Shown: positions 53,509-62,633, counted from the first letter of the stretch. The stretch: DNA of 64,000 nt from Pseudarthrobacter equi (GCF_900105535.1 NZ_LT629779.1:186001-250000), one strand, 5' to 3'. Made by a program: numbers and translations. The notes: a model not told the origin generated them from the letters alone.

Positions 53509-54323
53509 TTGGCTGCCACCTGTGATTCGGCCCAGCTGATCAGCCCGCGCATCAGCTCGGCCACGTGGGCCGGGGCTTCGGCAGGTGCCAGGTGGGCGAC
53601 GCCTTCGAGGGTCACGGCCGTGGCGGTGCCGCCGCCGTCCATGATTCCCGTGGCGACTTCATCGGCCATCGCCGGCGTGGCGACGCCGTCCAGCGCACCG
53701 GCGATCACCTGGGTGGGAACGCGGATGCTGCCGAGTTCTGCCCGGACATCAAACGCTGCCAGCGCTTCGCAGCAGAACGCGTAGCTGAAGCGGTCAGCGT
53801 CACGCAGGGCGTGCAGGAGCCGGCTGCTCAGTTCCGGCTGGCTGTCCATGAATCCGGGGGCAAACCAGCGCTCAGCGGAGCCCTGGATCATCACCGGGGT
53901 GCCCTGGGTCCGGACGGTTTCGGCGCGTTCCAGCCAGCCTTCGGGCGTCCCGATCTTGGCCCCGCTGTTCTGCACGGACAGGCTTTTCAGCCGTGCCCCG
54001 TGCTTGATGCCCAGCTGCAGGCCCACCGCGCCGCCCAGGGAGACGCCGGCGTAGTGGAAATTTTCACCGGGGGCGATGGAGTCGGCCAGGTCCACCACGG
54101 CGTCCGCGAGGGCTGCGACGTCGAACGTTTCGGTGGCTGCGGGTGAGACGCCGTGGCCGGGCAGGTCCCAGGCCACTACGTCGTAGTCAGTGCCGAGCAG
54201 GGATGCGGCCCTGTTCCAGAGGATGGAGGAGGTGCCCAGGGACGGGCCCACCAGCAGGAGGGGGTGCTCGCCCAGGGGTCGTTGGGGGGACAACAGCGCT
54301 GCCTTCAGTGCCGGCTTAGCCAC
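53505..54323 (-). CDS. pcaD: 3-oxoadipate enol-lactonase
   Basis: 272 residues from the GTG at 54323, which has GGAG 7 bases upstream; an ATG four codons earlier (54335) lacks a ribosome site. Alpha/beta hydrolase: oxyanion region VGPSLGTSSILW, nucleophile elbow GVSLGGAVG, the acid in GALDGVATP and the His in GVAHLAPAEAP. Hydrolyses the enol-lactone to 3-oxoadipate. Overlaps pcaB by 8 bases. The open frame upstream is the shadow of pcaB. Confidence 0.93.
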   Translation of the reverse strand: MAKPALKAALLSPQRPLGEHPLLLVGPSLGTSSILWNRAASLLGTDYDVVAWDLPGHGVSPAATETFDVAALADAVVDLADSIAPGENFHYAGVSLGGAVGLQLGIKHGARLKSLSVQNSGAKIGTPEGWLERAETVRTQGTPVMIQGSAERWFAPGFMDSQPELSSRLLHALRDADRFSYAFCCEALAAFDVRAELGSIRVPTQVIAGALDGVATPAMADEVATGIMDGGGTATAVTLEGVAHLAPAEAPAHVAELMRGLISWAESQVAAK

Positions 54324-55788
54324 GGGAAGCTCCATTCGCGTCGGGAGGGGTAACAAATTCGGGAAAAGATGCCAGGATGCGGCCGGAGATTTCCGCGGCC
54401 TGGCCCAGATAGTTGGCGGGGTCCAGGAGTTCATCCAGCCGGGCATCGGGAACGACGGCGGCGGGGACGGCCTCACGGAACAGCTTGCGGTAGGTGCTGG
54501 CCTGCTCGGCGGGCGGCGCCTGGAGGGTCCGGTCCACCACGTCCTGCAGCTGCTGCTTGCCGCTGCGGCCGTCCTTGTCTCCCAGCAGGGGTGCCACCGC
54601 GGCGGCGACGCCCTCGGCCAGCAGCAGCGGGCCGGAGAGGTCGAGGTTGCGGCGCATGGCGTCGGGGAATACCTGCAGCCCTTCGGCGAGTTCGCGGAGG
54701 TGGCCGGCGGCGCCGAGGGCCAGGGCCAGCAGCTGGCGCAGGGCCGGCCACTCGGTGTGCCAGGCGCCGTCGGGGCGTTCGTCGTTGAAGTTGGCGGCGG
54801 CCACGTGCAGCTGGGCGGCCAGCTGGGGTGCCTGGAGTGCGGCGCTGCGGACCAGGACGGACAGCACGGGGTTCTGCTTCTGCGGCATGGCGGAGGACAC
54901 TCCCCGGCCGGCGGCACGCGGCTCGGCGAGCTCAGCCACCTCGGGCCGGCTCAGGAACAGGACGTCGGCGGCGATCTTGCCGAAGGCGTCCAGCACGGAG
55001 GCCAGCGCGTGGCCCAGGGAGGTGATGGCCAGGCGGTTGGTGTGCCACGGAGCCGGGGCCGGAGCCAGGCCCAGTTGGGCAGCCAGGGCATCGGCAAGGG
55101 TGAACGGCGTGGCGGAGCTGCTTTCCGTCAGCACGGTTCCGGCAGCGAGCGTTCCCGCCGCACCACCGAACTGGACAGGGAACTTCAGGCCCTCCAGCTG
55201 CCGGCCTGCGGCGGCCACGCCCTGGAACCACTGGGCCGCTCGCAGCCCGAAGGTGAAGGGAAGCGAATGCTGCGTCAGGCTCCGGCCCACGCACAGCGTG
55301 TCCGCATGCTGCCCCGCAAGGTGCGCGAGCGCCGTCGTCGTCCCTTTCAGGTCCGCCAGCACCGCGTGGACGGTGTTGCGGGCCAGCAGCATCAAGGCCG
55401 TGTCCAGCACGTCCTGGCTGGTCAGCGAGCTGTGCACGGCTTTCCCGGCCCCAACCCCGGCGGTGTCCAGCGCCGCGACGTTTTTCCGGAGGTCCGCCAG
55501 CAGCGGGATCACGGGGTTGCCGCCGCCTTGGGCCCGGAGGGCAATGTCCGCCACGTCGTAGCGCCCTGCCTCGGCCGCGGAGGCAACGACGGCGGCGGAC
55601 CCGGCAGGTGCCAGGCCGGCGTGTTCCAGCACGGCGGCCCAGCCCGATTCGACGGCGAGGATTGCCGCCAGCACGGCACGGTCGCCGGTGAGCGCCGCCA
55701 CGAGGGGCGACGCCGAGACGGGACTGAGCAGGCCGGCGTCGCCTCCGTCCGCGAAGGGGTGCAGTTCTCCGGGGGCGGGGTGCGTCAC
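54316..55788 (-). CDS. pcaB: 3-carboxy-cis,cis-muconate cycloisomerase
   Basis: 490 residues from a GTG at 55788. Fumarase/aspartase superfamily, with the signature region SSAMPQKQNPVLS and the helical bundle SLTSQDVLDTALMLLARN. It cyclises 3-carboxymuconate to the lactone. Compared with purB in this window the signature reads MPQKQNP instead of MPHKVNP, as expected for cycloisomerases. The GTG overlaps the pcaG stop (GTGA). Confidence 0.94.
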   Translation of the reverse strand: MTHPAPGELHPFADGGDAGLLSPVSASPLVAALTGDRAVLAAILAVESGWAAVLEHAGLAPAGSAAVVASAAEAGRYDVADIALRAQGGGNPVIPLLADLRKNVAALDTAGVGAGKAVHSSLTSQDVLDTALMLLARNTVHAVLADLKGTTTALAHLAGQHADTLCVGRSLTQHSLPFTFGLRAAQWFQGVAAAGRQLEGLKFPVQFGGAAGTLAAGTVLTESSSATPFTLADALAAQLGLAPAPAPWHTNRLAITSLGHALASVLDAFGKIAADVLFLSRPEVAELAEPRAAGRGVSSAMPQKQNPVLSVLVRSAALQAPQLAAQLHVAAANFNDERPDGAWHTEWPALRQLLALALGAAGHLRELAEGLQVFPDAMRRNLDLSGPLLLAEGVAAAVAPLLGDKDGRSGKQQLQDVVDRTLQAPPAEQASTYRKLFREAVPAAVVPDARLDELLDPANYLGQAAEISGRILASFPEFVTPPDANGASRG

Positions 55789-56348
55789 TGGAAGTCCAGG
55801 AAAACCGTCTCGCCCTCGCCCTGGAGGCGGATGTCCCAGGTGAGGCCGCCATCAGGGTCGCGGCGGGCGATCAGCGTGCTGCGGCGCTCCGGATCCAGCG
55901 AGCTCAGCAGGGGGTCGTTGGCCAGGGCCTCAGTGTCCTCCGGCAGGTAGATGCGGGTGAAGAGCCGGTTGGTGAGGCCGCGGGCGAAGATGGCCACGGA
56001 AATAAACGGGGCCGAACCGGGCTTGGTGGGGCCGGGGTTCACGGTGGTGAAGGTGTAGACGCCGGAGTTGCCCACGGCGCCGCGGCCCCAGCCGGTAAAC
56101 GTGTAGCCGTCCCGGACCAGCGAACCGGTGCGCTGGACCACGTTGCCTTCGGAGTCAGGCTGCCAGATTTCCAGGATGGCGTCCGGGATGGTCTGGCCGG
56201 CGCCGTCGTACACGGTGCCCTGCAGGCGGATGGATCCGGGCGAACCGGGGGCCAGCAGCTCGTTGTCCTTCTCGTACGGGAGCGCGTAGCCGTAGAACGG
56301 GCCCACCGTCTGGCCTGGGGTGGGAACGAGTTTGGTGGAGTTGCTCAT
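55785..56348 (-). CDS. pcaG: Protocatechuate 3,4-dioxygenase alpha subunit
   Basis: 187 residues. Intradiol dioxygenase fold: TPGQTVGPFYGYALPYEKD, ILEIWQPDSEGNV, GNSGVYTFTTVNPG and the C-terminal TWDIRLQGEGETVFLDF. The alpha chain lacks the full set of iron ligands, as usual, and pairs with PcaH. AGAGGACC precedes the ATG, 16 bases after the pcaH stop. Confidence 0.95.
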   Translation of the reverse strand: MSNSTKLVPTPGQTVGPFYGYALPYEKDNELLAPGSPGSIRLQGTVYDGAGQTIPDAILEIWQPDSEGNVVQRTGSLVRDGYTFTGWGRGAVGNSGVYTFTTVNPGPTKPGSAPFISVAIFARGLTNRLFTRIYLPEDTEALANDPLLSSLDPERRSTLIARRDPDGGLTWDIRLQGEGETVFLDFQ

Positions 56349-56364
56349 GTGCGTGGTCCTCTGC

Positions 56365-57243
56365 CTATTCGTTGTCGTCGTCGCCGGCGGCACCCAGTGC
56401 CTCGTTTTCGGTCCAGGTCCGCTTGGCCCCGGTCAGGACGATGTCCCAGTTGTAGCCCAGGGCCCACTCGGGTTCAGTGAGGCTGTGGTCGTAGCTGGCC
56501 ACCAGCCGGTCGCGGGCGCCCTGGTCCACGATGGTCTGGTAGATGGGGTCCAGCGGGAAGAGCTGGTCGCCGGGGAAGTACATCTGGGTGATGATGCGCT
56601 GCGTGAACTCGGTGCCGAACAGCGAGAAGTGGATGTGTGCCGGGCGCCAGGCGTTCAGGTGGTTCTTCCACGGGTAGGCGCCGGGCTTGATGGTGGTGAA
56701 GCGGTAGGAGCCGTCCGGGCCGGTGATGCAGCGGCCGATTCCCGTGAAGTTGGGGTCGATGGGCGCCGGGTGCTGGTCCCGCTTGTGGATGTAGCGGCCG
56801 GAGGCGTTCGCCTGCCAGATTTCCACGAGCTGCCCGGCCACCGGACGGCCGTCACCGTCCAGGACGCGGCCAGCCACGATGATCCGCTCACCCTGGGGCT
56901 CGCCGTTGTGCTGGATGGTCAGGTCCGATTCCAGTGCGTGCACGTCCTGGTGCCCGAACGCCGGTGAGTACAGCTCGATGGTTTCCGGGTCTGTGTGGTG
57001 CAGGCTCTTGGTGGGGTGGCGCAGGATGCTGCTCCGGTACGGCGGGTAGTCCAAACGGGGCTGGACCTCCGGCTGCGCGTCGTCCTTGAGCGCGCGCCGG
57101 TAGGCCTCGCCGATGGAGCTGATCTCGGCACTGAGGTCGGCCTGGGTTTCGATGGCCTTGTCCAGCGGCAGGTGGGCCGCCTTCGGCTCGGCGGGCGGTA
57201 CGGACTCATCCGTTTCAGGCTGGGCGTGTGTCTCTTCCGGCAC
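56365..57243 (-). CDS. pcaH: Protocatechuate 3,4-dioxygenase beta subunit
   Basis: 292 residues from a GTG at 57243 with AAAGGAG upstream. The non-haem Fe(III) ligands are visible: Tyr in SGRYIHK, Tyr in GAYPWKNH, and the HIH of RPAHIHFSLFG. It opens the ring of protocatechuate between the hydroxyls to 3-carboxymuconate. The N-terminal 30-40 residues (acidic, Pro-rich) and a longer linker make it larger than many PcaH proteins. First pca gene, 42 bases after qsuB. Confidence 0.95.
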   Translation of the reverse strand: MPEETHAQPETDESVPPAEPKAAHLPLDKAIETQADLSAEISSIGEAYRRALKDDAQPEVQPRLDYPPYRSSILRHPTKSLHHTDPETIELYSPAFGHQDVHALESDLTIQHNGEPQGERIIVAGRVLDGDGRPVAGQLVEIWQANASGRYIHKRDQHPAPIDPNFTGIGRCITGPDGSYRFTTIKPGAYPWKNHLNAWRPAHIHFSLFGTEFTQRIITQMYFPGDQLFPLDPIYQTIVDQGARDRLVASYDHSLTEPEWALGYNWDIVLTGAKRTWTENEALGAAGDDDNE

Positions 57244-57285
57244 GTCCGGCTCCTTTCTGGGGGTGTTCTCTGGTGCGTTGTGTGG

Positions 57286-59160
57286 TCAGCGGTGCAGTGA
57301 GTCGTATTGGACGGCGTGGCGGACGGGCGCATTCGGGGCGCCGTAGCCGCTGTAGCCTCCGCGGCGTTCCACCATTTCGAAGAACACGCTGCCCACGGTG
57401 GCTGTGTAGAAGTGCAGGAACTCGCCGTCCGCGTCCCGGTCGTACAGGAGGTTGAGCTCCCGGAGCGTGGCCAGGAAGCCGGGGGCGAGGTCGAACCGGG
57501 CGTCCAGGTCCTCGTAGTAGTTGGCGGGGATCTCAAGGAAGTCCAGGCCGCGGGACCGGGCGGCCCGTGCCGCCGCCACGAGGTCGTCCACCGCGAAGGC
57601 GATGTGCTCCTGGTAGGTCTTCGGGGCGTGGCCCTGCTGCACGGGGGCGAGATTCAGCACCAGCCGGACGGCGCCGTCGGCCGTTTCCATGACCTGGGAG
57701 CGGACCAGGCCGCTGGGGCTGGGGACCTCCGCGAACGGCTGCGGTTCCAGGGCGAGAGCGCTGGTGTAGAAAAGCACGGCTTCGTCGAAGTGCTGCCACG
57801 GCTGGGCCAGGTTCACGTGGTCGATCACCGCATTCAGCGCGGACCGTGCGTGTTCGAGCCCTTCGCCGAATTCGTGGGTCCACGCGGCGGTGCCGTCCGG
57901 GCTGCCCTGGCAGAGGAAGATCTCGGTGGAATCCGGGGCGGAGATTCCTTGGAAGACTTCCTCGTCGGCCTGGACCTTGCGGGCCACCACCGGTGCCTTG
58001 AGCTGCTGGGCCCGGGCTGAGGCAATCACGGGGGAATCGACGTCGAACCCCAGGGCCGCGATGGACGGCTCGGCGTGCGAGGCAGCCTGCTCGTTGATGA
58101 TGACCCGAGCCTGCCCCATGGTCCACAGCTGGACATCTTTGGTGCGGTGCCGGCCTTCGAATCCGAAGCCAAGCTGGCCCAGGAGCCTCTCCAGCTGGGC
58201 GGTATCGTCCGCCTTCACCTCGGCGAAGTTGAAGCCGGCGGGTTCGTTCACCTTGGGGAGCGTGGCCAGTTCCATGGGATAACGACGCCGGTGGGCGGCG
58301 CCGCCTGCCGCCGCACCGTCCGTGCCGGTCCCGGCGTTGTCCCCGAGCCACTTGGCGCTCTGTTCCTCCAGCCAGATGAGCGAGCGCATGGCATCGACGG
58401 CCGTCCGCTCCACATCGGACTGCCGGAAAACGTCATTGAAGACCTCCAGCGACACCGGGCCGGTGTAGCCGGCGCGGACCACGTGGCCCATGAACTTGGC
58501 GAGCTCGAACTGCCCTTCGCCCGGAAAGACACGGTAGTGGCGGCTCCAGGACAGGACGTCCATGGACAGTTTGGGGGCGTCAGCCACCTGGACGAAGAAG
58601 ATCTTCTCCGGGTTGATCTGTTCGATCGGTGCGGTGTCCCAGTCACGGGACAGGATGTGGAAGGAGTCCAGGCAGGTGCCCAGGTTGGGGTGGTCCACCA
58701 TCTCCACCAGGCGGTAGGCGTGTTCGTAGTCGTTGACGTACTTGCCCCAGGCCAGCGCCTCGTAGGCCACCTTGACGCCGTGGTCCCCGGCCAGGCCGGC
58801 CAGCTGCGCCAGCTGTTCTGCCCGGACGCCGTCGTCATCGATCGTTGCGGTGGCAACGTTGGAGCACACCAGGATGGTGTCCATGCCCAGGCGGGACATC
58901 AGCTTGAACTTGGCCTCGGCGCGGCGGAGGTTGGCCTTGAGCAGGTCCGGGGTGACGCCGTCGAAATCCCGGAACGGCTGGTAAAGGTCCAGGCCCAGCC
59001 CCAGGTCAGCGGCCATTTTCCGCACGTCTTCGGGGCTCAGCGGTGAGGTGACCAGGTCCTGTTCGAAGATTTCGATGCCGTCGAAGCCCGCAATGGCGCA
59101 GGCCTGCATCTTTTCCTTCAAGGTGCCGGAAAGGCAGACGGTGGCGATACCAGTACGCAT
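57286..59160 (-). CDS. qsuB: 3-dehydroshikimate dehydratase fused to an HPPD-like domain (QsuB type)
   Basis: 624 residues, the size of corynebacterial QsuB (about 618). Residues 1-270 are a sugar-phosphate isomerase-like TIM barrel: IATVCLSGTLKEKMQA, DGIEIFEQDLV, YEALAWGKYVND and LDSFHILSRDWD. Residues about 300-624 are a VOC/4-hydroxyphenylpyruvate dioxygenase-like half with repeated bab-type modules (HIAFAVDDLVAAARAA near the end). The first half makes protocatechuate from 3-dehydroshikimate; the second half is thought to stabilise it and has no known dioxygenase activity. Start overlaps the upstream dehydrogenase stop (TGATG). Confidence 0.93.
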   Translation of the reverse strand: MRTGIATVCLSGTLKEKMQACAIAGFDGIEIFEQDLVTSPLSPEDVRKMAADLGLGLDLYQPFRDFDGVTPDLLKANLRRAEAKFKLMSRLGMDTILVCSNVATATIDDDGVRAEQLAQLAGLAGDHGVKVAYEALAWGKYVNDYEHAYRLVEMVDHPNLGTCLDSFHILSRDWDTAPIEQINPEKIFFVQVADAPKLSMDVLSWSRHYRVFPGEGQFELAKFMGHVVRAGYTGPVSLEVFNDVFRQSDVERTAVDAMRSLIWLEEQSAKWLGDNAGTGTDGAAAGGAAHRRRYPMELATLPKVNEPAGFNFAEVKADDTAQLERLLGQLGFGFEGRHRTKDVQLWTMGQARVIINEQAASHAEPSIAALGFDVDSPVIASARAQQLKAPVVARKVQADEEVFQGISAPDSTEIFLCQGSPDGTAAWTHEFGEGLEHARSALNAVIDHVNLAQPWQHFDEAVLFYTSALALEPQPFAEVPSPSGLVRSQVMETADGAVRLVLNLAPVQQGHAPKTYQEHIAFAVDDLVAAARAARSRGLDFLEIPANYYEDLDARFDLAPGFLATLRELNLLYDRDADGEFLHFYTATVGSVFFEMVERRGGYSGYGAPNAPVRHAVQYDSLHR

Positions 59161-60041
59161 CAGGCAGCCACCTCCTCGGCGGCCACAAGCTCAAGGAAGT
59201 GGCTGCGCATCCGCTCCGGGTCGGCGTCGAGGCCGGTGAAGATCCGGAAGGCGTCGGCAGCCTGGCCCACGGCCATACGGCCGCCGTCCAGGACCTCGCA
59301 GCCCTTGGCGCGGGCGCCGCGGACCAGCTCGGTCTCGATGGGCCGGTAGACAATGTCAGCCACCCAGTGCCTGGGCTCGAGCAGCTGCAGGTCCAGCGGA
59401 ACGCCGGGGTGCGCGGCCATGCCCACCGGGGTGCAGTGCACCAGGCCGTCGGCCAGGGGCATGAGCTGCGGCAGCTCCGCCGTGGTGCGTGCCGTGACGG
59501 TGCTGTCAGGGAAAAAGCCGGACAATTCCGCTGCGCGTGCGGCCGCCCGTTCGGGATCCATGTCCACCAGGTCCAGCACAGTCACGCCCGCGCTGAGCAG
59601 GGCGTACGCGACGGCGGACCCGGCACCTCCCGCGCCGAGCTGCACCACACGGTCCAACCGGGCGCCGGGGAGACCCGAGGCGAGGGCTGCGGCGAAGCCG
59701 GAGAAGTCGGTGTTGTGGCCGATGAAGCGGCCGTCCCGGATGACCACGGTGTTGACGGCACCGAGCCGGCGGGCATCAGGGCTCACCTCATCCAGGTGCT
59801 GCAGGACCAGCTGCTTGCAGGGATGCGTGATGTTCAGGCCATTGAAGCCCAGCGTGCGGGCGCTCCGGAGGACCTCGCCCACGGAGTCCCCCGCCAGGCC
59901 AAGTTCGAGGAGGTCAATGGGGCGGTACAGGTAGCGCAGGCCCTGCACGTCACCTTCCCGTTCGTGCATGGGCGGGGTGAGCGATGGCGTCACGCCATCT
60001 CCAACCAGTCCCACCAGGTAGGACTCAGTTCGTTGGCTCAT
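59160..60041 (-). CDS. qsuD: Quinate/shikimate dehydrogenase (QsuD/AroE-like)
   Basis: 293 residues. Substrate loop VGDGVTPSLTPPMHE (SLT in place of biosynthetic AroE's SxS), catalytic lysine in NITHPCKQ, and dinucleotide loop LGAGGAGSAVAYAL. The catalytic-type, NAD-preferring variant oxidises shikimate and quinate. Its position upstream of qsuB and pca genes argues for catabolism rather than aromatic synthesis. Start at the ATG at 60041; the 24-codon extension crosses the operator region. First gene of the qsuD-qsuB-pca stretch. Confidence 0.92.
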   Translation of the reverse strand: MSQRTESYLVGLVGDGVTPSLTPPMHEREGDVQGLRYLYRPIDLLELGLAGDSVGEVLRSARTLGFNGLNITHPCKQLVLQHLDEVSPDARRLGAVNTVVIRDGRFIGHNTDFSGFAAALASGLPGARLDRVVQLGAGGAGSAVAYALLSAGVTVLDLVDMDPERAAARAAELSGFFPDSTVTARTTAELPQLMPLADGLVHCTPVGMAAHPGVPLDLQLLEPRHWVADIVYRPIETELVRGARAKGCEVLDGGRMAVGQAADAFRIFTGLDADPERMRSHFLELVAAEEVAA

Positions 60042-60133
60042 CCGTGCAGCTCCTTTGGTAACGGCACCGGGCCGCGGGGCGGCACGCCGGTGACAGGGAT
60101 TACAGTACAGCAATTGTTCATTCTGCGCACTAA

Positions 60134-60150
60134 TGTTCGACTAGCGAACA
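60134..60150. promoter_or_regulatory. IclR-type operator in front of qsuD
   Basis: Perfect palindrome TGTTCG-ACTAG-CGAACA, 93 bases before the qsuD ATG and 13 bases after the IclR stop. Half site TGTTC recurs nearby at 60115. The form GTTCG-N-CGAAC is like sites bound by IclR regulators of aromatic catabolism. Most likely bound by the IclR protein encoded directly upstream. Confidence 0.7.
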
Positions 60151-60162
60151 CTTAGGGCGGGG

Positions 60163-61044
60163 CTACCTTTGCGGAAGCCGCGCGGCCAGCTCAGCCGCAG
60201 CATCCTGCAGGAGCAATACGTGCGCCTTCAGCTCGTCCAGGGTCATGCGGAAGACCGGAGCCGCCGTCGCCAGCGACGCAAAGGCGTGCCCCTGGCTGTT
60301 GAGCAGCGGGACCGCGACGGCACGCATGCCGATCTCGTTTTCCTCGTCCATCACGGCGTAGCCCTGGCGGCGCACCTGCTCGATCTCGCGGCGGAAGCCA
60401 TCGCGGTCTGTGATGGACTTTTCCGTCAGCGGCTCGAGCGGCAGCTCGGCGAGGAGGTTTTCGCGCTCGGCGTCCTCGGCAAAGGCCACCAGCGCCTTGC
60501 CGACGGCGGTGGCGGACAGCGAGCCCAGGTGGCCGGGGTCGCTGGTCACCCGGAACATCTGCGGGCCGTCCACCTTGTTGACCGTCAGGTGGTGATGGCC
60601 GTCGCGAACGCTGAGGATGGTGGCCTCGCCGGTCTGCTCCGTGACCCGGCGAAGGACCGGCAGGGCGGCTCCGGCGAAACCATGATGATTGGACACCCGC
60701 TGGCCCAGCTGGAAGATCCGCAGGCCCAGATGGTAGCGCCGGCCATCCGGCTCATAGTCCACGAAACCGTCGCGGGCGAGCGAGCCGAGGAGCCTGTAGG
60801 TGGTGCTGAAGGGCAGCTCCGCGCGCCGCGAAATCTCCGCTGCGCTGGCACCGCGCGGCTCTTCGCCCAGGAGCACCAACAGGCCAAGGGCCTTGCCCAC
60901 CATGTCGGTCCGTTCGGCGCCCTTCCGGCCGGCACCCTTGGCCGCCTCCGGGGAATCACCCTGCACGTCAGGAATGGCAGGGCCACCCCCTCCCGTCGGA
61001 TCATCCTGGACACCATCGGCCATTGTGGCTTGATTCACACTCAT
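60163..61044 (-). CDS. IclR-family regulator of the shikimate/quinate genes
   Basis: 293 residues from the ATG at 61044; an ATG seven codons later is possible. A disordered N-terminal 45 residues precedes the winged helix GASAAEISRRAELPFSTTYR, then LLGSLARDGFVDYE. The effector domain contains SLSATAVGKALVAF and MRAVAVPLLNSQG. Its position between the qsuD operon and the divergent transporter fits a QsuR-like role. It precedes qsuD on the same strand. Confidence 0.9.
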   Translation of the reverse strand: MSVNQATMADGVQDDPTGGGGPAIPDVQGDSPEAAKGAGRKGAERTDMVGKALGLLVLLGEEPRGASAAEISRRAELPFSTTYRLLGSLARDGFVDYEPDGRRYHLGLRIFQLGQRVSNHHGFAGAALPVLRRVTEQTGEATILSVRDGHHHLTVNKVDGPQMFRVTSDPGHLGSLSATAVGKALVAFAEDAERENLLAELPLEPLTEKSITDRDGFRREIEQVRRQGYAVMDEENEIGMRAVAVPLLNSQGHAFASLATAAPVFRMTLDELKAHVLLLQDAAAELAARLPQR

Positions 61045-61063
61045 GCGTCGATGTTGCCACAAT

Positions 61064-61151
61064 GTGAGAGCTATTTCTAGATGGTGATTATTTCCTTGAC
61101 AAGTGACAGCCCTCACAGCCATCATTGCTGTATCGCACAAGTAGCTCTCAC
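61064..61151. promoter_or_regulatory. Divergent control region of iclR and the MHS transporter
   Basis: GTGAGAGCTA at 61064-61073 and its exact complement TAGCTCTCAC at 61142-61151 form a 10-base inverted pair, 68 bases apart. A TTGACA box (61096-61101) lies between them for the rightward transporter. The spacing of about 7 helical turns would allow one regulator to bridge both sites. Inferred function only. Confidence 0.5.
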
Positions 61152-61273
61152 CATGTGGCTACTCGCTCGGGTCTTGAGAGGACTCCAGCCGCATCGCGCC
61201 CCGCCCGCACCCAGGCCGCGGCGGCTGCGACTCCTGAACCATCCGCGACAATGCCGTCACACAAAGGAACTCC

Positions 61274-62593
61274 ATGAGCCAGACACTTCCTTCCGCCGGA
61301 GCGGGCACCGCCACGCATACCGGCACCCCCAAGAAAGCCGCACTCGCCAGCTTCCTGGGCAGCGCCGTCGAATACTACGACTTCTTCATCTTCGGCTCGG
61401 CGGCCGCACTGATCTTCCCCACGGTCTTCTTCCCCAGCGCTGACGCCAACGCGGCCATCATGTCCTTCGCCACCTTCGGCTTCGCGTACATTGCGCGGCC
61501 GGTGGGCGCCGTCATCCTGGGCCACTTCGGCGACAGGGTGGGCCGGCAGAAAGTCCTGATGTTCACCCTCGTCCTGATGGGTGCTTCAACCTTCCTCATC
61601 GGCTGCCTGCCGGACTTCAACACCGTAGGGTGGTGGGCTCCCGCGCTGCTGGTGCTGGCCCGCCTCTGCCAAGGCCTCTCAGCAGCCGGCGAACAGGCCG
61701 GTGCTTCCTCCATGACCCTGGAGCACGCCCCGGACAACCGCCGGTCCTTCTTCACGTCCTGGACCCTGACCGGTACCCAGGGCGGCCAAATCCTCGCAGC
61801 GCTGGTGTTCATCCCCGTCCTCGCCCTGCCGGACGAGATCAAGTACGGCATCGGCTGGCGCATCCCGTTCTGGCTCAGCGCAGTGGTGGTTGTGGTGGCG
61901 TTCTTCATCCGGCGCACCCTGCACGAGCCACCCGCCTTCGCGGAAGCCCAGAAGTCCGCCCAGATCTCCAAGCTTCCCGTCGCCGACCTCCTCAAGGGCC
62001 ACTGGCGCGATGTGCTCCGCGTGATCTGCTGTGCCTTCATCGCCGCCGTGTCCACCGTGTTCGGTACCCTCGCCATCAGCTACGCCAAGACCGTGGCCGG
62101 CGTGGACGGCACCACCACACTGTGGCTCGTAGTGGGCGCCAACCTGGTAGCCCTGGGCACCCAGCCACTCTTCGGCATGCTGGCAGACAAGATCGGCCGC
62201 AAGCCCGTCTACATCTACGGCGCCCTGGCCAGTGCGGTGCTCACCCCGCTGTTCCTGCTGAGCCTGGAATCCGGCAGCGTCCCGCTGATGTTCCTGGCCG
62301 CGATCGGCATGTTCTCCTGCGGTTACGCCGCCGCCAACGCCGTATGGCCGTCCTTCTACGCCGAAATGTTCAGCACCAGGGTCCGCTTCTCCGGCCTGGC
62401 CATCGGCACGCAGCTGGGCTTCCTGATGGCAGGGTTCGCTCCGGCCATCGTGGCCGCGATGGGTGGCATCAAGCCGGGCGGCTGGGTGCAGATCAGCATC
62501 TTCACCGCGGTCATCTGCGTCATCGCTGCTGTCTCGGCCATGACGGCCAAGGAATCCTACAAGACCCCCACCAAGGAGCTCGGCCTCAAGTAG
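61274..62593 (+). CDS. MHS-family MFS transporter, probably for shikimate/quinate or protocatechuate
   Basis: 439 residues, twelve membrane helices. VEYYDFFIFGSAAALIFP, FGFAYIARPVGAVILGHFGD with RVGRQKVLM, and the central RRTLHEPPAFAE are the signature of the metabolite:H+ symporter family that includes ShiA. AAGGAA precedes the ATG. Divergent from the IclR regulator and followed by a good terminator, so it is a single-gene unit. Substrate is inferred from the neighbouring qsu and pca genes. Confidence 0.93.
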   Translation: MSQTLPSAGAGTATHTGTPKKAALASFLGSAVEYYDFFIFGSAAALIFPTVFFPSADANAAIMSFATFGFAYIARPVGAVILGHFGDRVGRQKVLMFTLVLMGASTFLIGCLPDFNTVGWWAPALLVLARLCQGLSAAGEQAGASSMTLEHAPDNRRSFFTSWTLTGTQGGQILAALVFIPVLALPDEIKYGIGWRIPFWLSAVVVVVAFFIRRTLHEPPAFAEAQKSAQISKLPVADLLKGHWRDVLRVICCAFIAAVSTVFGTLAISYAKTVAGVDGTTTLWLVVGANLVALGTQPLFGMLADKIGRKPVYIYGALASAVLTPLFLLSLESGSVPLMFLAAIGMFSCGYAAANAVWPSFYAEMFSTRVRFSGLAIGTQLGFLMAGFAPAIVAAMGGIKPGGWVQISIFTAVICVIAAVSAMTAKESYKTPTKELGLK

Positions 62594-62633
62594 GCCCTCC
62601 GCCCGTACACTCCTTCCCGGTTAGCGACCGGAC

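Noticed and set aside
53505..54917. 470-codon version of PcaD
   Set aside because: The first half is an out-of-frame reading of pcaB; the hydrolase starts at 54323 or 54335.
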